Shown here: positions 1-12,272 of the stretch, piece after piece
Layout: each line of letters starts with the position of its first letter
How positions within the stretch are numbered: the stretch's first letter is position 1
Assembly: GCF_901000735.1 (NCBI RefSeq)
Contig: NC_081545.1
Location: forward strand, 434,001 to 498,000
DNA: 64,000 nt
From: Corylus avellana
Lineage: Eukaryota > Streptophyta > Magnoliopsida > Fagales > Betulaceae
Direction: 5' to 3'
Position numbers and translations under genes: made by a program
The notes under the pieces: model-generated
Seen by the model: only the letters and a program-made list of their open reading frames with translations
Told to the model about the DNA's origin: nothing
The model's database searches: none

Positions 1-437
1 AAAACTACGTCGTTTTAGGCTAAGGAGCATCAAGTAAATTGCCTAGCACAAAGGGTTGAGGGCAAAGGGAGGAGGGTAGGCAGCGAAGGCCGCCCCTCCT
101 TCCCACCTGTGCGGCACTCACAAAAACAGGGGCTAAGGGTTTTTTGGGAGAGACGGGAGAAACTCCACATCCAAATTTCAAAATAAAATTTGATGACTTA
201 TGTAAGTTGAGTGAATTAGATGATCATCTTATTGTAAAGTAAAGTTGAAAGGTCGTTGATAAATTAGGTTATATTCATCTTTTATTATAATTTTATATCA
301 TATATTATATAGATAATGTTTCTTTCATTTACAAATATTTGTAACTATAAATGTCTGCTAGAAATGTGCGTTTGAACATATAAAAAAATTTTAAAAAAGA
401 GAAGAATAAAAAAGTTAATTGAAGCTCAAAACACACA

Positions 438-438
<1 letters not shown>

Positions 439-489
<51 letters not shown>
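439..489. repeat. Compound (CA)n(TA)n microsatellite
   Basis: About 13 CA units run directly into about 12 TA units. A compound dinucleotide tract of this kind is probably length-polymorphic. Confidence 0.95.
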
Positions 490-494
<5 letters not shown>

Positions 495-1078
495 TCAAGC
501 AATATAACATTGACTCACGAAAGCGAAAAGAATAATTTTTAAATAAAAATCAAAATAAATTATATTAATTAATATTTAAATATAAACAAATGTCTTATTT
601 AAAAATTATCGCCTCATGCCCAAAAGACTTTTGTGCAACCAATCAGAAAGTGACACATAAACTAAACTTACCAAACGTAAGTTTAAAAAATAAAAAAAAA
701 AAGCCCTAATTATACAGTTATATCCCTTGTAAAATAAAACTTATTTTTTTTAAAAAAAAAAAACAAAACAAAAAACAAAATCTAGCCACCCCTTCCCACC
801 CAAGAGTTGGCCATTGAAACTTCCATGGCTTTCATAGCTAAGCCACCCAGGCCATAGAGTTGGTGGCTATCTAATGTAAGGGTGGCTACATGGAAACCCA
901 GCTGTAGTCTGTTTTTTTTTTTTTTTTAATTTATTTTTTATTTTATTAGAGTATAATCTGGTGTAATTGAGTTTTTGTTTGAAGTATAAGTCTCATGAAA
1001 TTGGCTGATATGTCAGCTTCTTATTGGTAGTACAAAATGTGACTTTTGTGCAACAGATGCACCCAAGTTGGTCTCTCT

Positions 1079-1081
<3 letters not shown>

Positions 1082-1109
<28 letters not shown>
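1082..1109. repeat. (TA)n microsatellite
   Basis: A pure TA tract of about 13 units preceded by a short CT-rich stretch. Confidence 0.95.
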
Positions 1110-1439
1110 GCCGGCCTGAACTGAAATTACTCTCCCTATGATGGAGCAAGCAGGGTAGATGTCCTAGAGAATATTTGAGAAACTGTTTTGGTTTTTCTTC
1201 TTAACCAAAACAGAGTATGACATTCTTATTGATAAACAAATTACATATGCAGGCTAGGAGTTTTTAAACTTTTTCAGTGAAAAAGAAAATGAAGCATTTA
1301 CAACATTTACAAAAGAAACAAATGAAAAACCATTGACGTGACCGGCAAATTAAACATGATAAAAGAGTCAAAGACACAAACAAGGGCAGTGCTCCGGGTT
1401 AAATTAGCGATGATAGAGTGGGTATATAGGAAGGCAGAA

Positions 1440-1918
1440 AGCACACCACCCCCATAGTCATACGCCAACCGCCGCGGTACTACTACTACTGCATCAGGTT
1501 TTCTTCTCTTCTTTCTTCTCTTCCGCCACGCTTACGATATCTGCATACCCGACTTTCTTCCCGATCAACATTGTAAGGTTGACGGTGTCAATTCCCTCCC
1601 CTTTCACCTCTATTTGGTCCTTGTCTTGCCCTTTCAAAGATACTGTTTCTTGTTGGATCGATCCTTTGACCATCTTATCTGAAAATCAATTGGCGTTCAG
1701 TGAAAAAAGTCAAATCATTTTATGGCATTCGAAATCAGACCTCACAAAGCATATTCTAATAACAGTCCAAATGAGCAGAACAGCAACCTCAATACTTCCA
1801 CCCCTGGAACGCTAACTGCAATCCACAAGGCTTTGGTGCCGGCCTCATGTCCAGCCATGGGACAGAAAAATGACTTCTGCCCATTCATGGACACCTTGAG
1901 CAGCACCACAGTTTTCAT
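1440..1918 (-). pseudogene. HMA-domain (HIPP-like) gene, broken
   Basis: On the minus strand the sequence reads MKTVVLLKVSMNGQKS (from the ATG at 1918-1916), then TKALWIAVSVPGVE, then VSLKGQDKDQIEVKGEGID and KKVGYADIVSVAEEKKEEKKT. This is the metal-poor HMA fold of heavy-metal-associated isoprenylated plant proteins, without a CxxC metal site. Three faults are visible. About 10 extra residues interrupt the domain between QKS and TKA. No splice pair joins the two halves in frame: the candidate acceptors near 1640-1680 give the wrong phase. A one-base shift after KKT (stop at 1496-1494) separates the expected tail, which continues as DAVVVVPRRLAYDYGGG in the next frame, and no terminal CaaX box is evident. 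I read it as a decaying gene. A functional allele with an unusual exon structure is the alternative. Confidence 0.65.
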
Positions 1919-3528
1919 CTATAGTTTGCTGCAAAAGAATTTCAACCAAATTAAGCAACTTTCAATTAAAAAAAAAAAAACTTTATTTATTTATTTTATT
2001 GACTAATATTAAGTTAAACAAAGCATGTACATACCCTCAAAAAAATTTTAAGGTAAAAAAATTTTTTTTTTTTTTTAGTCTTACCTGCTAATTGTTTTTG
2101 CTCTTCGCCCCTACCCATTTTCACAGCCGGCTCCGTCCCTGCCCTCATCACGGTGTTGTGTGGACCAGATGGGCCGATGATTATCATTATCGGAGAGTGG
2201 AGAGATAATTGTTGTTATGGCTGGTGGTTTGGGATACGTCTCCGGCCAATTTAAAGGCCTAGCTTGGAGTTTCCTTTTTTCTTTTTTTTCTTATGAAAGA
2301 AGTAGTTGCTGGGGAGTTTCCTATAGCACAAATTAAACGCGTCGGTGAGAACGAAAGATAGCCTAGTCTTGTTTATAATTAGGTAAAGAGAAGCTTCGAT
2401 TCTCTTTGACTTTTTGACTTTTTATTATTTTTATAAAGTTAACAAATTCTCAATTTAATATAGAATGGATGCGTCAAATTGAAAATGGGAAACCGTACAT
2501 TCTTTCACTGACCAGGTTGGTGTTGGTTATGACTTGTATTTCACACTTCAAAAATATGTGTTGGCTTTGACAAAAGAAACCGACACGTTTTTTGTTTGCA
2601 AATTCAAGTGTGAATTGATTTTTTGAGCTGTTATAGATTTTTGGCCAAACAAGTAAAAAATGTGGGCTTCTAGATGAAGGAAGAAACAAAAAACGTGCGA
2701 GGGGAGAATTGTGGGCTATGCTATAGTTGTGAGCTATGCTATAGGGAGGGTAGCGGAAATGTTTTAAAATAAGCCATCTTGTTTGCTTATATATGGCCAT
2801 TCGGTTATTGCGGTGAAGTGGGCAGTAGTTCCACAGAAGTAATCCCAAGAAGAGAGTTAAGAATGTGCAAGAAAGTGAGTGCTTTTGTCCTTTAACTTAA
2901 TTATCACTTATTGTATTGAAAGGAGTGTATGAGGTTTTTATATGGGGCAAAGTGTATTTGGGTGGTATGAACATGTACTGTGCGTTATAATAATTTGCTC
3001 ATAGTGGAACTCTCTTGTTGCTGGGCGTAGGCCAGTTTTGAGCTGAATCACGTAAACTCTTTGTTTGATTGCCAATTATTATCAATTTCCTAGCAATTGG
3101 CCACGCAAACTAATGCTCTTGGAAAGATAAAAGGAAACGCAGGGGGAGATTAGCCATGTCTCATGCTCCGAAAAGGGAAAAAGTAGGGTTAAAATTATGA
3201 TAATATATTGACTAGATCCTAGTGGGGATCTCGGTGAGGTCCTGACTGAGTCTTAGTAGCATCCAAGCAAAATTTATGTAGTGGCTTGGTTGGGTATGGC
3301 GGTGTTCCGGTAGGGTCTGACCCGATAAAGTCTTGGTAGGCATATTTTGGTTTGGTCTATTAATTTGAAAATAAGAAATTTAAACTCGAAAAATGATTTA
3401 TAGTTTAAAAAATAAAAAGAGAAATCGTTTTGCAAAAATTAAAGAATATTTTTTAATATATATATAACACTTAAAAGTATAAAAAAAATATTTTTCAAAA
3501 ATCGGAAAATATAAAGTTAGAGAAATAA
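1919..3528. other. Intergenic, no gene seen
   Basis: Upstream of the broken HMA gene. It contains T and A homopolymers, a short local duplication of GAGCTATGCTATA-like sequence near 2712-2745, and AT-rich spacer. The longest open frames (for example minus strand 2474-2848) show no family resemblance. Confidence 0.5.
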
Positions 3529-3876
3529 GAGCATTCCCAATGGAAGAGCCAAATGTTACTTTTATCTAGAATAGCTCTTCAAATGTTCAAAAAACCTCCC
3601 ACATTGGATGAGCCAAAAATATATGTAAAATAGATATTTGATTAGAAAAGCTAAAAAAAAAAGTTAAATGTAGCAGCACTTTTTAAGGGAGCCATTTTAT
3701 TTTTTAGTGTTTCTCTCTCCTACTTTATCTTTTTCCCAAATCTTTTCCCACCTTTTTTTTAGAAATATAGCTAATCGGATGTGGAGACACTTAAAAATGG
3801 TTTAGCTAAACTAGATAAAAGTGAGTTTTGAAGAGCCATTTTACATAAAAATATGGCTCTTCCATTGAGAATGCTC
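3529..3876. mobile_element. MITE, PIF/Harbinger (Tourist)-like
   Basis: A 348-bp element bounded by terminal inverted repeats: the left end starts GAGCATTCCCAATGG and the right end is its complement ending GAATGCTC. About 23 bp pair with one mismatch. A TAA trinucleotide flanks it on both sides (3526-3528 and 3877-3879). The 3-bp TAA target duplication and short size without coding capacity fit the PIF/Harbinger MITE class. It lies about 300 bp upstream of the start codon of the At3g27390-like gene. Confidence 0.85.
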
Positions 3877-4170
3877 TAAGAGGAAAACAGAATGGGGGCA
3901 TCTCAAGGCGGTTCCTTCCCGCCAAAAAGCGTGATGTGGCCTTTATCCCCACTATCTTTTCGTGGGGAAGTTAGTTCACGGATTACAGCATCCGTGGGTG
4001 GCCACGTTTCGGCCGAGCCACCATATTTTGCCACGTTTACAGTGTCACAGTCCTCCCCTTCATAAACAAAAAGCTGTCCACTTTCTTTCCTCTTTTGCAC
4101 GCACTCCAAACGATGCGAAAGAGATAAAAAGAGAAGCCCGATCCTCTCTGTCTCTACTTGTATTCTTCTC

Positions 4171-7100
4171 ATGGAGGTTCCCACTGGGCTCTCCGCCAAG
4201 CTATGCAGCTTTCTCTCCTTCCTGCCCTTCTTCTTCTTGCTCTTCATCCTCGGCATCCTTAAAGGTTTCATTATTCTCTATAACTCTTCTTTTTTATTTA
4301 TTCATTTATTTTTATGTATTTATGATTAATTGAAGCGGGTATATGAATGCATCTGCAATTAGACATGCATGCGCTATAATGGGTGATGGGTTAATGGATT
4401 ATATGCTATACATGTGTTTATTTCATATTTGATGAAATGCATAGTTGAATGGATTTGTGATCTTGTCCTTTCTTAACAATTAATTCCTTTGGCAGCGGCA
4501 CTTGTTGGACCGGTAGTAGTAGGCATCATTTTGATTGGAAACTCAGCAGTTATACTTGGGCTATGGACTGCACATTTTGTATGGACTTATTACTGTGTGG
4601 TAAAGTATGTGGATGGTTTTTCAAGTCCCAAGTTCATGTTTTGTTTTCATGCCATGTGCTTCTGATTGGATACCTTTTGGGCCTATAATTTCAGAACCAA
4701 GAAGCTCGGACCAGTTCTGAAGGCTGTGCTGCTGGTTTCATTGCCAGTTCCTCTGGCCCTTTGGCCAGTCTTTGGAATTGTTGGAAGCCTTTTAGGGGGA
4801 GTAGGATATGGATTTTTTGTGCCTCTTCTTGCAACTTTTGAGGCTGTTGGAGAGAATGTCACGGACAAATTATACCACTGCTTTCTTGTAAGTTTCTCTT
4901 TCTGCCTTTTGCTCAGTTTTTTGTTTTTCGGGTCTAGCTTTTTGACTAAAATCCATGTGCATGTCTTACCTGAATACCTTACAACCTCAATGACAAATCC
5001 ATTAGGCCCCAATTATATTTAACTTCTAGAATCCTCTATATGTGTCACAAATTCAATTATGAAGATCAAACCACTGGTTTAATCCCTAATGCAGCATTAC
5101 AATCAGTAAATCCTGATCAATAAGCCTATGCTACTATATGTGTAACCGAGTCAATTGCTAAGACCAGATCACCGGTTTAATCCATATTAATGCAGCATTA
5201 CAATCATTACATCCTGATTAATAAACCTATGCTAAATCCTCAAGGTAATCAGAAGTCTAATTACCTTGAGGATTGCCACTCTAGTCCTATTGGATAGGAC
5301 ACTTATAGGTCACAGCCTATCTTCTATCTGAAAGTCCATTCTGATCATTATCTTAACCACAGTACTAAAATTTTTCAAGTCAGGTTTCCTTCCCCGGATA
5401 TATACACTAGGTCTGGTACAGGAGGCTGTTCCTGAGCTAAGCTAACTTGTCCAGTCGAATGTTCCTAAGGCAGCACAATGTCCCAGAGAAGATTAATGCG
5501 AGAATAATCTCTTAGTCCGAAGGTAAGTCGAGCAATCTTTGAGTGTGTCGTGGAGTTCCTCCCATGGTGGGGATTTCCTCTGCTTGTCGCCCACCCTACC
5601 TTGAAACCTGTGGCGCTTGTCTTGCAATCAGGGTGTCGGCAACTCTTGGACCAAGTTCTAGCCTTGTGCTCCTTCAAAGTTAGAGTCTCCGATTTGTTGC
5701 AACAAACGTTTTTTTCACTAGGCGGATCAATAAACAGAACGAGTATCGCAGCATTGGTCCGTTAACATTGACTCAATTACTAAAAGCATACTCTAAACTT
5801 GGACTTTACTTGGCCGGAATGTGATTTCCCATTTTCCCTCTAAGTCTATCGTATTGTTGTGGCTCCTAAAAGTCTACCGAACCTTATAACCTTTGCTCTA
5901 ATATCACAACTATAACTCTCTTGGCCCATTAGGGTTAGGTTCGTCATCTTAGTCTCTCAGAGGCACAGAGTATTACAAGGTTTACTAGAGCAACTAACTA
6001 AATGCAAAAATAAATGCATGATAAGGAAACAAGATTAATTAAAAATTGTCATTTAATGCAAAGACGCTTGTGCAACTGCACTAAATTTTTTTTTTTTTTT
6101 TGAAATGTAAAGTTTCGTGCTGAACTCTATTCGTCTCCTATATTCCCATCCTGCCCCTATGGCTTCATGCTTGTAACCTGAAAAACAAAATAAAAAGGGT
6201 GAGCAAAGAGGTTCAATAAGAAAAATCCCCTACCATGAAAACGGTTGGGTTAAGTTCATTTTCTTTAAAACCACTTTTTCCTTAAAAAACCACATCAAAG
6301 CACATTTATTTATTCTAAACATGTATATATAGATACTCATACAACATTCTCTTAGTATGGCCGATGTACACAATTACGCCCCACGTACTGGGATTGCGCG
6401 TAATCCCAATAAGTGTGAGAATGAGGTTAATTGAAAATTTAATTTTTGATGAAAAATAACCCACTAGACGTGAATAGTAGTAGGTTCTAGAATTTTGGTT
6501 CTAATTGTCTTGGTTTAGGTGACCAATCCAAGGGTTGTGGTGATTTCTCACTAAAAATCTTGGCCCTTGGTTAATAGGTGCAAGATAGGAAAATAAAATT
6601 TGAATTACATTTTTAATGTAGAGACCACACATGGCCGGCGATAAACTTTTGCCTTAGGTGATTGATTTCAACTTAATGCCTACCATTTATTTCTCAATGG
6701 ATGTAAATGACAATAAGACTAGGTTCATAATTGAAATTTTATTCTTGGCATTTCTTCTTCCCTTTCTGGTCATTAACTCGAATTTTAAGGTTTGTAGGAG
6801 ATGTTTTTTTTTATAGGTGAATTTTGTAGGAGATATTATGTATGGGCGGCTAGGGTAATTAGGGTTAGGATTATGCATTAAAAATTTTCCTTTTAGGAAA
6901 TTAGGCAAAAGTTGATGCAATATAGAGTTTTGTCGATCCTATGCCCCCCTAAAATTACTGTTGCTAATGATTTTATTAAACTAACCATGTCATTCAAGAT
7001 AATACCTTAAAAAAATAACGCTGACTTGGCAGAATAATGTGGCATGGGGATACTTCTCGCTCTTTGATAGGCCTTGATGTGGTAGGCCATTAAGTTTTTT

Positions 7101-10100
7101 GATGGAACACAGACGGAGGGACCAACTGTATTTATAAGATGTTCGCAGGTACAATTTGTAATACTTTTGTAAACTGAGGTGGCTATTTGATACCAAGGCA
7201 AACCACGTGTACTAAAAAAGTATTTAACCCTAAAATTAAATTATTTATTTTATGCGTAATCTATGTTTTCATCTACTCACTAAGATAATTCCATCTAATA
7301 ATGGGTTTGCACTCTCTAAGCCCATCTACCTGGGCTAGGCCTACAAATTACTTTAGCTTAGGATTGGGGTCGTTACAATGTTATTCTCAAATGGTTCTTA
7401 TGTGGTTCTTATGTGTCTTTTGGATAGAAATGGTTTTTTACTTCAGTTAAGCTGTGCCTGTTTCTCTTGAAGAGACATAGTGAACCACCTTTTTTGTGCA
7501 GTGTGTTTGTAAATACATAAATGCAACTAATTCTGCTTTAATATCACAGCTTTATCTATTATATGAGATTCTAATAAGGAATAGCCCAACCAAGAGCTAA
7601 TAAATTTTCTGACTTGTTCTTATAAGCGTGGTAATTGGTTTTACTATAATTTCTTAATTGCTAAAAATTTTGTCATAGCAATGTCTTTAACTTTAGTTAA
7701 AGATCTTAACAGATCCATTGGAACTTGCATATATTTATTTTTTGCCTATGTGTACCAAATATTTAACAACTTAGAGAAAGTGTTAACCATACTTGCGCTA
7801 TTACTCCAAAAAGACTAGTGAAATTGCAATTAAAGTTCACTAGAATAATTTACAAAACTCAGTCTCAGCTAGTAAGGAACCAGTGTGGGACTTGGCATCC
7901 ATGAGCATTTTTATAATGCATTCATCCAATGTAGGCAATTTATCATTCCACTATAAGACTAAATTTTTCAAGTGTCACAAAATAGCTGGTATAAAGCTTT
8001 GCTTAATTGAGTTTTCCTTAAAGTTTTTAGCAATTCATCTGGGTGGCTTGCTCTTTTTACAACAGGATGGTTGTTGGTCTACGATTAAAGGAGGCTGCAT
8101 GGTAGTGCAGGATTTCACAGACTTTTGCTTCCACTCATACTTCTCGTACATGGATGAGCTAATTGAGACAGTGCTTCCGGATGAAAAGCCTATGGACATT
8201 AAGTGAGAAATATTCTGTTTGATCCTATTCTGTATGGTTACAGATTCTTTAAGACATATTCCATTTTTTCTTTGCTAGGTTATCGAAATTGCCTAGTTGT
8301 TTGCTGGCAAGCCTGATTGGTGTGCCAGTAGATATGCTTTTAATTACCACTGTTGCTCTGTGGAAAAGCCCTTGCATGCTATTCAAGGGCTGGAAGAGGC
8401 TGCTAGAAGACTTGATTGGGAGGGAAGGACCATTCTTAGAGAGAGTATGTGTTCCATTTGCTGGCCTTGCTATCATCTTATGGCCATTGGCTGTTGTGGG
8501 AGGCGTGATAGGTGCTATTGTCTCGAGCTTCTTTTTGGGGCTCTACAGCGGAGTTATTGTCCATCAGGTCTGTCATAAGTTGCTTTTCTCATTATGACAG
8601 TGAATTCAGGTTTTGATGATGTAAGAAATGTATTTTTTGATGAATTTGTATTGGTTTGAAGTTTTATTTGAAAAGAGATTTATAAAATTTCCAGGAAGGC
8701 TCGCTTCATTTGGGACTTGCGTACATCGTGGCTGTGGTTTCACTGTTCGATGAATATGTAAATGATTTACTCGCCTTGAGGGAGGGATCCTGTCTTCCGC
8801 GGTATATTTTCTTCTAACTAGCTTTTTTCTCTTAGCCCTCACCCCCTTCCGTGGCGGGATTCTTTTTTCTCTTGTAGCAAGTGAAAAGAAAGCAAGGTAA
8901 AAAAAAAAATGTTTTGGGAATATTTTAGTGAATTGTTGTGTTGAAGAGAGAAGAAGTGGGGACATTAGTTTTTAGAATTCAAGTCATTATTATTGCTCGC
9001 GAGTAATTATTCATAATTTATATGGATTGATTTGATTCTGTAAAATTGTCGACAGCCAGGCCTAAATACCGTAGAAACATGAGCCCCAGCTCAGAGAGAA
9101 AAAAACTAGGTGACAATCATATCGTCAACTCAAAGAATGGGAGGGATAACCCGTGCACTTCAAAACTCATCTCAGAGAAATCAAGAACTATGAAGTGGAC
9201 AATTCAACAATACAAACCAATGCAGGTAAGAACTCATGAGGTACTTCTTCTAATTAGTATCGGTCTTGTGTGGATTTCATTGATTTTGTCAATGTTGCAG
9301 GTATGGGACTGGTTGTGTAAATCCTGCGAGGTTAATGGTCGGATTCTCCTTCGTGATGGTCTGATAACTCACGAGGACATTGAGGAATGCATTCTGAGGG
9401 GTAATTGTAAGAAGTTGGGCATCCAATTACCCGCTTGGTCTATATTACAGTGTCTGCTTGAATCTGCAAAGTCCAACTCATCTGGGTTGGTGATCTGTAT
9501 GTCTCTCAAACTTTTGTTCTTACATACACGTACATAAGTATCAAGAGGTCTAGTCATGATCATGCAATCGAATTTCCCAGCCGACGGAGTGGAGTTGACG
9601 AGGGTGAACGGGCCAAGGGATAAAGTGTTCGAGTGGTTCATTGAGCCCCTATTAATCATGAAAGAGCAAATAAAGGGACTCCAACTAGATGAAAATGAAG
9701 AAATATGCCTGAGAGAGCTTGTTATGAGAGGCAGAAATGAAAAGCCCGAGGAGTGGGATGACACTGAATTTGCATCCAGTGACAACGTCAGAAGAGCACA
9801 GTTGCAATCCATTATTAGAAGGTGCACTTTTGAATATTGTATCTGAAATGAATCAAGTGTTCATGTCTTTTCCATTAGAAATAAAACTCTGAGTGTGCAT
9901 TTAATCCAAAATTATAAGAATTGAGAAAACTTCAGCTCTTCTATTTCATCAGTACATGCTATTAGAACATAAAAAGCCTTGGCCATAATTTTCTAATGTA
10001 CCTCCAAACTAGCTAGGCAATTAATTTTGCTTCCCCCTCTCCTTTTTGTCAGACAACAGGGAATTGTAGCTTCAATGTCCCGGATACCAACCTTCCGACG

Positions 10101-10281
10101 TCGCTTTAGGAATTTGGTGAAGGTGTTGTACATAGAAGCAATTCAGAATGGTGCTTCAGCTAATCATATTGGGGGAATCTTAGAAGCCAGATATGGCAGC
10201 AAGAAGTGGATTCAAGATGAAGACAGAAACAATGGAGACGAGGGAGAGCGTAGTACATATGACAATGGGAATGTAGTATAA
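4171..10281 (+). CDS. At3g27390-like multipass membrane protein
   Basis: Ten exons join in phase to 586 residues: 4171-4264, 4496-4604, 4695-4887, 8066-8202, 8279-8567, 8695-8801, 9060-9225, 9301-9496, 9581-9821, 10053-10281. The product matches the plant family annotated as uncharacterized membrane protein At3g27390, which is of about this length. Hydrophobic segments include the N-terminal FLSFLPFFFLLFILGIL, VVVGIILIGNSAVILGLW, VLKAVLLVSLPVPLALWPVFG, and two more in exon 5. The C-terminal third is hydrophilic, ending in a basic segment (RIPTFRRRFRNLVKVLY) and an acidic tail. The ATG at 4171 is the first in frame, directly before the conserved start. Intron 3 is unusually long (3.2 kb, 4888-8065) and carries repeat sequence. 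Function is unknown; membrane location is inferred from the sequence. Confidence 0.93.
5036..5274. repeat. Tandem duplication plus 15-bp hairpin in intron 3
   Basis: Two diverged copies of about 100 bp (about 5036-5134 and 5136-5235) share phrases such as GGTTTAATCC, AATGCAGCATTACAATCA and CCTATGCTA. They are followed by a perfect 15-bp inverted repeat: AATCCTCAAGGTAAT at 5235-5249 and its complement at 5260-5274, with a 10-base loop. It lies inside the long intron of the membrane protein gene. Confidence 0.75.
5280..7378. mobile_element. Probable degenerate transposon block in intron 3
   Basis: This part of intron 3 is GC-richer and looks unlike the surrounding gene. It contains phrases common in plant retroelement remnants (for example around 6175-6235) and a GGGGTCGTTACA end at about 7366-7377 that resembles an LTR 3' terminus (..CA). 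I could not define a matching 5' end, a target duplication or any coding domain, so the class and limits are uncertain. Confidence 0.3.
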
Positions 10282-11300
10282 ATGAGTTTGTAGAATTACA
10301 TTTTTCAAAGGATACAGTACTAGGGGCTTTTATTATGTTGCCACAGTACTTGTTTGGAGAAAATGGTCTTTTCATTTTGAAAGAAAATATTCTAACAGGT
10401 TATTTTGGTCGCAAAAGCATATGCACCCCACGGGCTTGGTTCTATATTTACACCATAATCTTTTGAGGACTTTTGTTTTTGTCATTTACAACGAGGGTAG
10501 TTTGACTATTTTACATCAAAGAGATCGAGAATAAAAACAGTATTTTGTATTTTGACTTCCAGCGGATTGAATACAATGAATGTTATTGTATACTTGTATG
10601 AGACCCAATGGATGAAATAATTACTTTTAAAAAATAAAATAAAATGGGAGTAAATTGAAAATAATAAATTAAATTAATATTTTAAGACAGACTGTGAGTC
10701 TGTGACAATGACCACCAAACAATGGACGATTCGAAAGAAGCATAAAAATTATGCTTCTTCCAATTCTATTGCTGACAGATGGAAAATGGTAAATACTTAA
10801 AACAAAAAAAAACCGTTTGGTATTGAGTGGACAAAGAAACTGCATTTTGTGGTAAAAAAATCTGTAAGGAGGTTCCCATAACCCCTTGTCTTTCGGTACC
10901 CCTGCAGAGTTTTCAGCCTCAAGAAGGAGACTTTTTCTCCATCAAAACAAACTTCCTTGTCTATCCCCCCCTGCCTTTCTTCCTTCGCCAAAAAGCTCTG
11001 TCAAACAATTTTCCTGAGAATCTTCCATTTCTCTTGAGCTTTTCATCTGTTGCCGGCCTGCAGAAGTCTTGGGTGGCTGAATTTTCTTATCAGATTCATG
11101 CTCTTTAAGGTAACATGCAGATCTCTACTTTCATGTCATGATGAAATTAATGATGTTATGATTGGTCTTGGGGCAACAAGAAGAAATGGAACCCAAATAG
11201 GTTGTCTGCTTGCCGGATGTTCAATCTTGCTCCCAGAAAAGAAAATATATACCACCTTCCCCGGCCTTTTGGCTTTCCTAGGACAAAAACACATACAAAA
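10282..11300. other. Intergenic region and putative 5' leader of the DUF868 gene
   Basis: 3' flank of the membrane protein gene followed by the likely promoter and leader of the DUF868 gene. Short frames here (10827-11108, 11050-11337) are not coding in character. Confidence 0.5.
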
Positions 11301-12272
11301 ATGTCTTTTGGTCGGTCCATTAGAGCACAGTCATTGAATCAACAATTTCCATTAGCAGAGAGAATAACTGTTGAAGAGCCTGCAGCAGCAGCAGTAAACA
11401 AAAGTGCTCAAAGCACTGTCACCTGCGTCTACCAGGCGAACATTGCCGCGTATTGGCGGAGAGTGACGGTGTCGTGGTGCAAGAACCTCATGAACCATTC
11501 CTTCAGCATTAAGGTGGATAGTCTAGAAAGCGACTTTCATTACTCCTGCAAGATTGATCTCAAGCCTTGGCATTTCTGGAGCAAAAAAGGGTACAAGTCG
11601 TTTGAGGTTGAAGGGAATCAAGTGGATGTGTACTGGGATCTCCGTTCGGCTAAATTTGCCGGTGGCCCCGAGCCGTGTGCAGATTATTATGTGGCTCTAG
11701 TATCGGACGAAGAGGTGGTGTTGTTGTTGGGAGACTATAAGAAGAAGGCATACAAGAGAACAAAATCCAGGCCGGCCCTTGTGGACGCCTTTCTAGTGTA
11801 CAAGAAGGAAAATGTATTCGCCAAGAGAAGTTTCTCCACCCGGGCTAAATTTGACGAGAGAAAAGAACACGACATTGTGGTCGAGAGCTCGACATCTGGG
11901 CCTAGAGATCCTGAAATGTGGATTAGCATAGATGGGATTGTGTTGATTCATGTAAGGAATTTGCAGTGGAAGTTCAGAGGGAACCAGACAGTATTGGTTA
12001 ACAAGAACCCTTTGCAAGTGTTGTGGGATGTGCATGATTGGCTGTTCAGCAGCCCTGGTATGGGGCATGGCTTGTTTATATTCAAGCCAGGCGCACCAGA
12101 TCATCAATGTGATCAAAGTGACATTAATGAAGGCAGCAGCCATAATGGAGATACTACTACTACTACCGTTGACAGCGATGGCAGCACAAGTGGGTATTAC
12201 TCTACTCGGAGTAATGCTCATGTAACATCACCTGAATTCTGCCTTTTTCTTCATGCTTGGAAGATTGATTGA
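11301..12272 (+). CDS. DUF868 family protein
   Basis: A single uninterrupted frame encoding about 323 residues. It matches the plant DUF868 family: the conserved core runs from KSAQSTVTCVYQANI (about residue 34) through VTVSWCKNL, the Cys-rich YSCKIDLKPWHFWSKKGYKSF segment, VDVYWDLRSAKF, PEPCADYYVALVSDEEVVLLLGD, and PEMWISIDGIVLIHVRNLQWKFRGNQTV near the C terminus. A Ser/Thr-rich low-complexity tail precedes the stop. Function is unknown. I chose the ATG at 11301 because it has an A at -3 and lies before the conserved core; an upstream in-frame ATG at 11217 would add 28 residues. Intronless structure is usual for the family. Confidence 0.9.
   Translation: MSFGRSIRAQSLNQQFPLAERITVEEPAAAAVNKSAQSTVTCVYQANIAAYWRRVTVSWCKNLMNHSFSIKVDSLESDFHYSCKIDLKPWHFWSKKGYKSFEVEGNQVDVYWDLRSAKFAGGPEPCADYYVALVSDEEVVLLLGDYKKKAYKRTKSRPALVDAFLVYKKENVFAKRSFSTRAKFDERKEHDIVVESSTSGPRDPEMWISIDGIVLIHVRNLQWKFRGNQTVLVNKNPLQVLWDVHDWLFSSPGMGHGLFIFKPGAPDHQCDQSDINEGSSHNGDTTTTTVDSDGSTSGYYSTRSNAHVTSPEFCLFLHAWKID

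Larger units (their letters stand above)
1..1439. other. AT-rich intergenic DNA
   Basis: No coding sequence is supported here. The stretch is AT-rich with several homopolymer A or T runs (about 720-770 and 911-928) and two microsatellites listed separately. It lies downstream of the 3' end of the broken HMA gene, which is on the minus strand. Confidence 0.6.

Noticed and set aside
2474..2848. Minus-strand 124-residue open frame
   Set aside because: No family resemblance and no splice or promoter context.
11202..11300. Upstream extension of the DUF868 frame
   Set aside because: The frame opens at a TTG, and the extra residues lack conservation features; the ATG at 11301 has better context, though 11217 remains possible.
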